From contig JAZSFP010000024.1 of the NCBI GenBank assembly GCA_045532295.1, positions 1-5,702 on the forward strand: a stretch of 5,702 nt of DNA, written 5' to 3'. The notes beneath the pieces were generated by a model that did no database searches, was not told the origin of the DNA, and saw only the letters and a list, made by a program, of their open reading frames with translations. Below, piece by piece: positions 3,790 through 5,702 of this stretch. A program made the translations under genes and the position numbers. Position 1 is the stretch's first letter. Each line of letters begins with the position of its first letter. The DNA is from UBA10677 sp045532295. GTDB taxonomy: Bacteria; Bacillota; Clostridia; Christensenellales; Pumilibacteraceae.

Positions 3790-5451
3790 TTAATTTTCTT
3801 CATCTAATAAATCACCAAAATCGGGTAAATCTATTGCTCCAACTAAATTGTAGATGATTTCTACGGTATGAGTATAATGTCCGTCAACTTTTTGCTTTTC
3901 ATAGATATAAACCTTGTCTATGTAAGCACGTAAGATTTCAGGCGTTAACTCATCAAAATCACTATACTTTTTAACGATAGCCATAAACCTTTGTATGTTA
4001 TCATACGTGGTTTTGGCTTTTTCTATTTCCGCCTTTATGCTACTTAACTTTTCATTTAAGGCTTTTTGTTCGGCTTCGTAGTTATCGCTCATTTTCATAT
4101 AGCGTTCTTCAGATAATTTTCCTGCAACCTTATCTTCATAAAGACTTTGAATTATCTTATCAAGTTCGGTTATACGATTTTCCGCTTCTTCTTTTTCTTC
4201 GATAGCAGAAGTCATTTCCCGTTTAGTCCTTATGTCAGTACAACGTTTAAGAATATTGAAAAACTCGTTCCTATATTTCTTCGCAAACCTAACCGTATAT
4301 TGTATATCGTTTTGAATTAGAGTCAAAGCGGCGTGCGCCGTTATTTGGTGCGACGTACAATACTTCTTCTTTTTCTTGCGATAGGTAGAGCAATTAAAAT
4401 ACTCTTTTTGATTCATTGTAGTACATCTACAAAGATACATTTTTTCTCCACAGTCGGCACAATAGAGCAATCCCGATAGCATATGTGGTGTACCCATATC
4501 GGTTAAGCTCCTTCGTCCCGCACGGACTTGTTGAACAATATCAAACGTTTCCTTGTCAATTATTGCTTCTTGCGTATTTTCAAAGATTGCCCAATTTTCT
4601 CTTGGATTTTTATAACGCTTTTTAGATTTATACGATTTCTTGTAGTACCTAAAATTTACCGTATGACCAAGATACTCTTCGTTTTCGAGAATATGTACTA
4701 CCGTAGAATAATCCCACACGTTCGAATCTTGATTAATCTTTATTGAACAAGGTAATTTCTTCCTATGTAAGTAAAGCGACGGTGTTTCTATTCCACGTTC
4801 GGTTAAAATTCTTGCGATTTGAGAAGGTCCGTAGCCTTTAACGCAAAGGTTAAAGATTTCTTTTACAATTAGAGCGCCTTCTTCGTCAACAATCCATTTT
4901 TCCTTATCTTCAGGGTCTTTCATATATCCCAAAGGTGGAATAGTTGTAAGATGCTTGCCCGAATTGCCTTTGGCTTTCACAACGGCTTTAATCTTACGGC
5001 TACAATCTTTTGCATACATTTCGTTTAGGATATTCTTAAACGGGATAATATCGTCGTCGGGGTTAGTTTCCGTATCCATTTGGTCGAAGATTGCTATAAA
5101 CCTTACGTCCGCATCGGGGAAATAATACTTGGTATAATATCCCACAAGAATATGGTCACGTCCAAATCTTGACATATCTTTTACGATTACGGTAGATATT
5201 TCGCCGTTTTCTACGTCATTTAATAATCTCTTAAACGCAGGGCGTTCAAAATTACTACCGCTAAATCCGTCGTCTATGTAAAAACGGATATTCCTGAACT
5301 TATTTTCTTTCGCATAGTCCGAAAGCAATAACTTTTGGTTTTTGATACTGTTGCTATCGCCCTCAAGGTCGTCGTCTGAACTTAAACGACAATAAAGGGC
5401 TGTGTACTGCTGTTCTAAATGTTTTATTTTTCTATTCGATTGCAAATTCAT
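3790..5451 (-). CDS. large serine recombinase (TnpX/TndX-like site-specific integrase)
   Basis: This 553-residue protein excises and inserts a mobile element by the serine recombinase mechanism. The resolvase-type catalytic domain (about 16-160) has YCRLS with nucleophile Ser24. It is followed by the DDGFSGSNFERP segment (60-71) and KDMSRFGRD with catalytic Arg95 and Arg98. A recombinase DNA-binding domain follows (about 170-310). A zinc ribbon uses Cys331, Cys334, Cys354 and Cys365. A charged coiled coil (about 415-485) precedes a C-terminal segment (about 487-540: KKYSDFDELTPEILRAYIDK) typical of the DUF4368 end of TnpX/TndX-type enzymes. The length is normal and all key residues are present, so it looks active. 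The ATG overlaps the previous gene's stop (ATGA) and has a GGGAGG site (5461-5466), implying coupled translation. Such genes often lie at one end of a conjugative or mobilisable element; most of the element should then lie to the right. Confidence 0.95.
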   Translation of the reverse strand: MNLQSNRKIKHLEQQYTALYCRLSSDDDLEGDSNSIKNQKLLLSDYAKENKFRNIRFYIDDGFSGSNFERPAFKRLLNDVENGEISTVIVKDMSRFGRDHILVGYYTKYYFPDADVRFIAIFDQMDTETNPDDDIIPFKNILNEMYAKDCSRKIKAVVKAKGNSGKHLTTIPPLGYMKDPEDKEKWIVDEEGALIVKEIFNLCVKGYGPSQIARILTERGIETPSLYLHRKKLPCSIKINQDSNVWDYSTVVHILENEEYLGHTVNFRYYKKSYKSKKRYKNPRENWAIFENTQEAIIDKETFDIVQQVRAGRRSLTDMGTPHMLSGLLYCADCGEKMYLCRCTTMNQKEYFNCSTYRKKKKKYCTSHQITAHAALTLIQNDIQYTVRFAKKYRNEFFNILKRCTDIRTKREMTSAIEEKEEAENRITELDKIIQSLYEDKVAGKLSEERYMKMSDNYEAEQKALNEKLSSIKAEIEKAKTTYDNIQRFMAIVKKYSDFDELTPEILRAYIDKVYIYEKQKVDGHYTHTVEIIYNLVGAIDLPDFGDLLDEEN

Positions 5452-5702
5452 TGTTTTTTACCTCCCGAATTGCAACCTTCAAGCGATTCTGTTGTTATCG
5501 ATAAATCGTCCGTCAAACTTTCCGCTTGACTTTCAATCAATCTCTTGGTTATATCAAACGCCGTTGATTTGGCGTTAGGTTTCTCACGGGATATTATCGT
5601 GTAAATAGTTTTGCCAATTTTGACTTGTCGGCTTCTCACCAAATTCCCGTTTTCGTCGTCGTAGTAATGTACAATTTTATCTACGACAGGTTCTACTGTT
5701 TT
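5448..5702 (-). CDS. small TnpW-like mobile-element protein, 5' end outside the window
   Basis: The frame is open to the right edge and ends in TGA at 5448-5450, overlapping the recombinase ATG. At least 84 residues are visible. A TTG at 5640-5642 could be taken as a start giving 64 residues, but the 20 upstream codons are stop-free and read like protein (ending HYYDDENGN), and no clear ribosome site precedes the TTG. The true start therefore probably lies beyond 5702. The core, VKIGKTIYTI followed by a helix with ITKRLIESQAES, resembles the small TnpW-like proteins encoded next to serine recombinases on Clostridia elements. The C-terminal 20 residues are polar and low in complexity, ending GGKKQ. 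The four-base overlap indicates an operon with the recombinase, and a helper or regulatory role in recombination is an inference. Confidence 0.7.
   Translation of the reverse strand, partial: KTVEPVVDKIVHYYDDENGNLVRSRQVKIGKTIYTIISREKPNAKSTAFDITKRLIESQAESLTDDLSITTESLEGCNSGGKKQ

Noticed and set aside
4528..4746. Plus-strand 72-codon frame opposite the recombinase
   Set aside because: It is antisense to the recombinase DNA-binding domain, with no ribosome site and no sensible protein features.

Overview
The window looks like chromosomal DNA of a low-GC Gram-positive bacterium, most likely an uncultured member of the Clostridia. The reasons are the AT-rich intergenic DNA, strong GGAGG-type ribosome binding sites, A/T-tract hairpin terminators, a Clostridia-style D-Ala-D-Ala ligase and a TnpX/TndX-like large serine recombinase. 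This assignment is an inference from style; nothing in the window names the species.

Layout. Positions 32-110 hold an intact tRNA-Arg(CCT) on the minus strand with its own promoter. About 585 bases of AT-rich DNA (111-695) follow with no credible protein gene. They hold two orphan 5' halves of a different tRNA-Arg(CCT), in the same orientation as the intact gene and both ending just past the anticodon loop, which is what remnants of site-specific integration look like. Next come two minus-strand housekeeping-type genes: an SGNH/GDSL esterase with an N-terminal beta-sandwich (696-1730) under a near-consensus promoter, and a D-alanine-D-alanine ligase (1794-2894).

Upstream of the ligase, behind a strong terminator, lies a divergent pair. 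A 128-residue protein with eight cysteines (2984-3370, minus) faces a 69-residue Xre/Cro-type repressor (3462-3671, plus). The 91 bp between them carry two copies of a 14-bp palindrome. One sits inside the spacer of the cysteine-rich gene's promoter and the other sits over the presumed start region of the repressor gene. This is a compact two-operator switch and is the most interesting possible unnamed system in the window.

After a cluster of hairpins and terminators (3683-3779), the right third is mobile-element DNA. It holds a 553-residue large serine recombinase (3790-5451, minus), translationally coupled by an ATGA overlap to a small upstream gene that runs off the right edge (5448-5702+). 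The recombinase, the repressor/cysteine-rich pair and the tRNA-half remnants suggest that this is a plastic locus hit more than once by integrating elements. The element boundaries cannot be fixed from this window alone.
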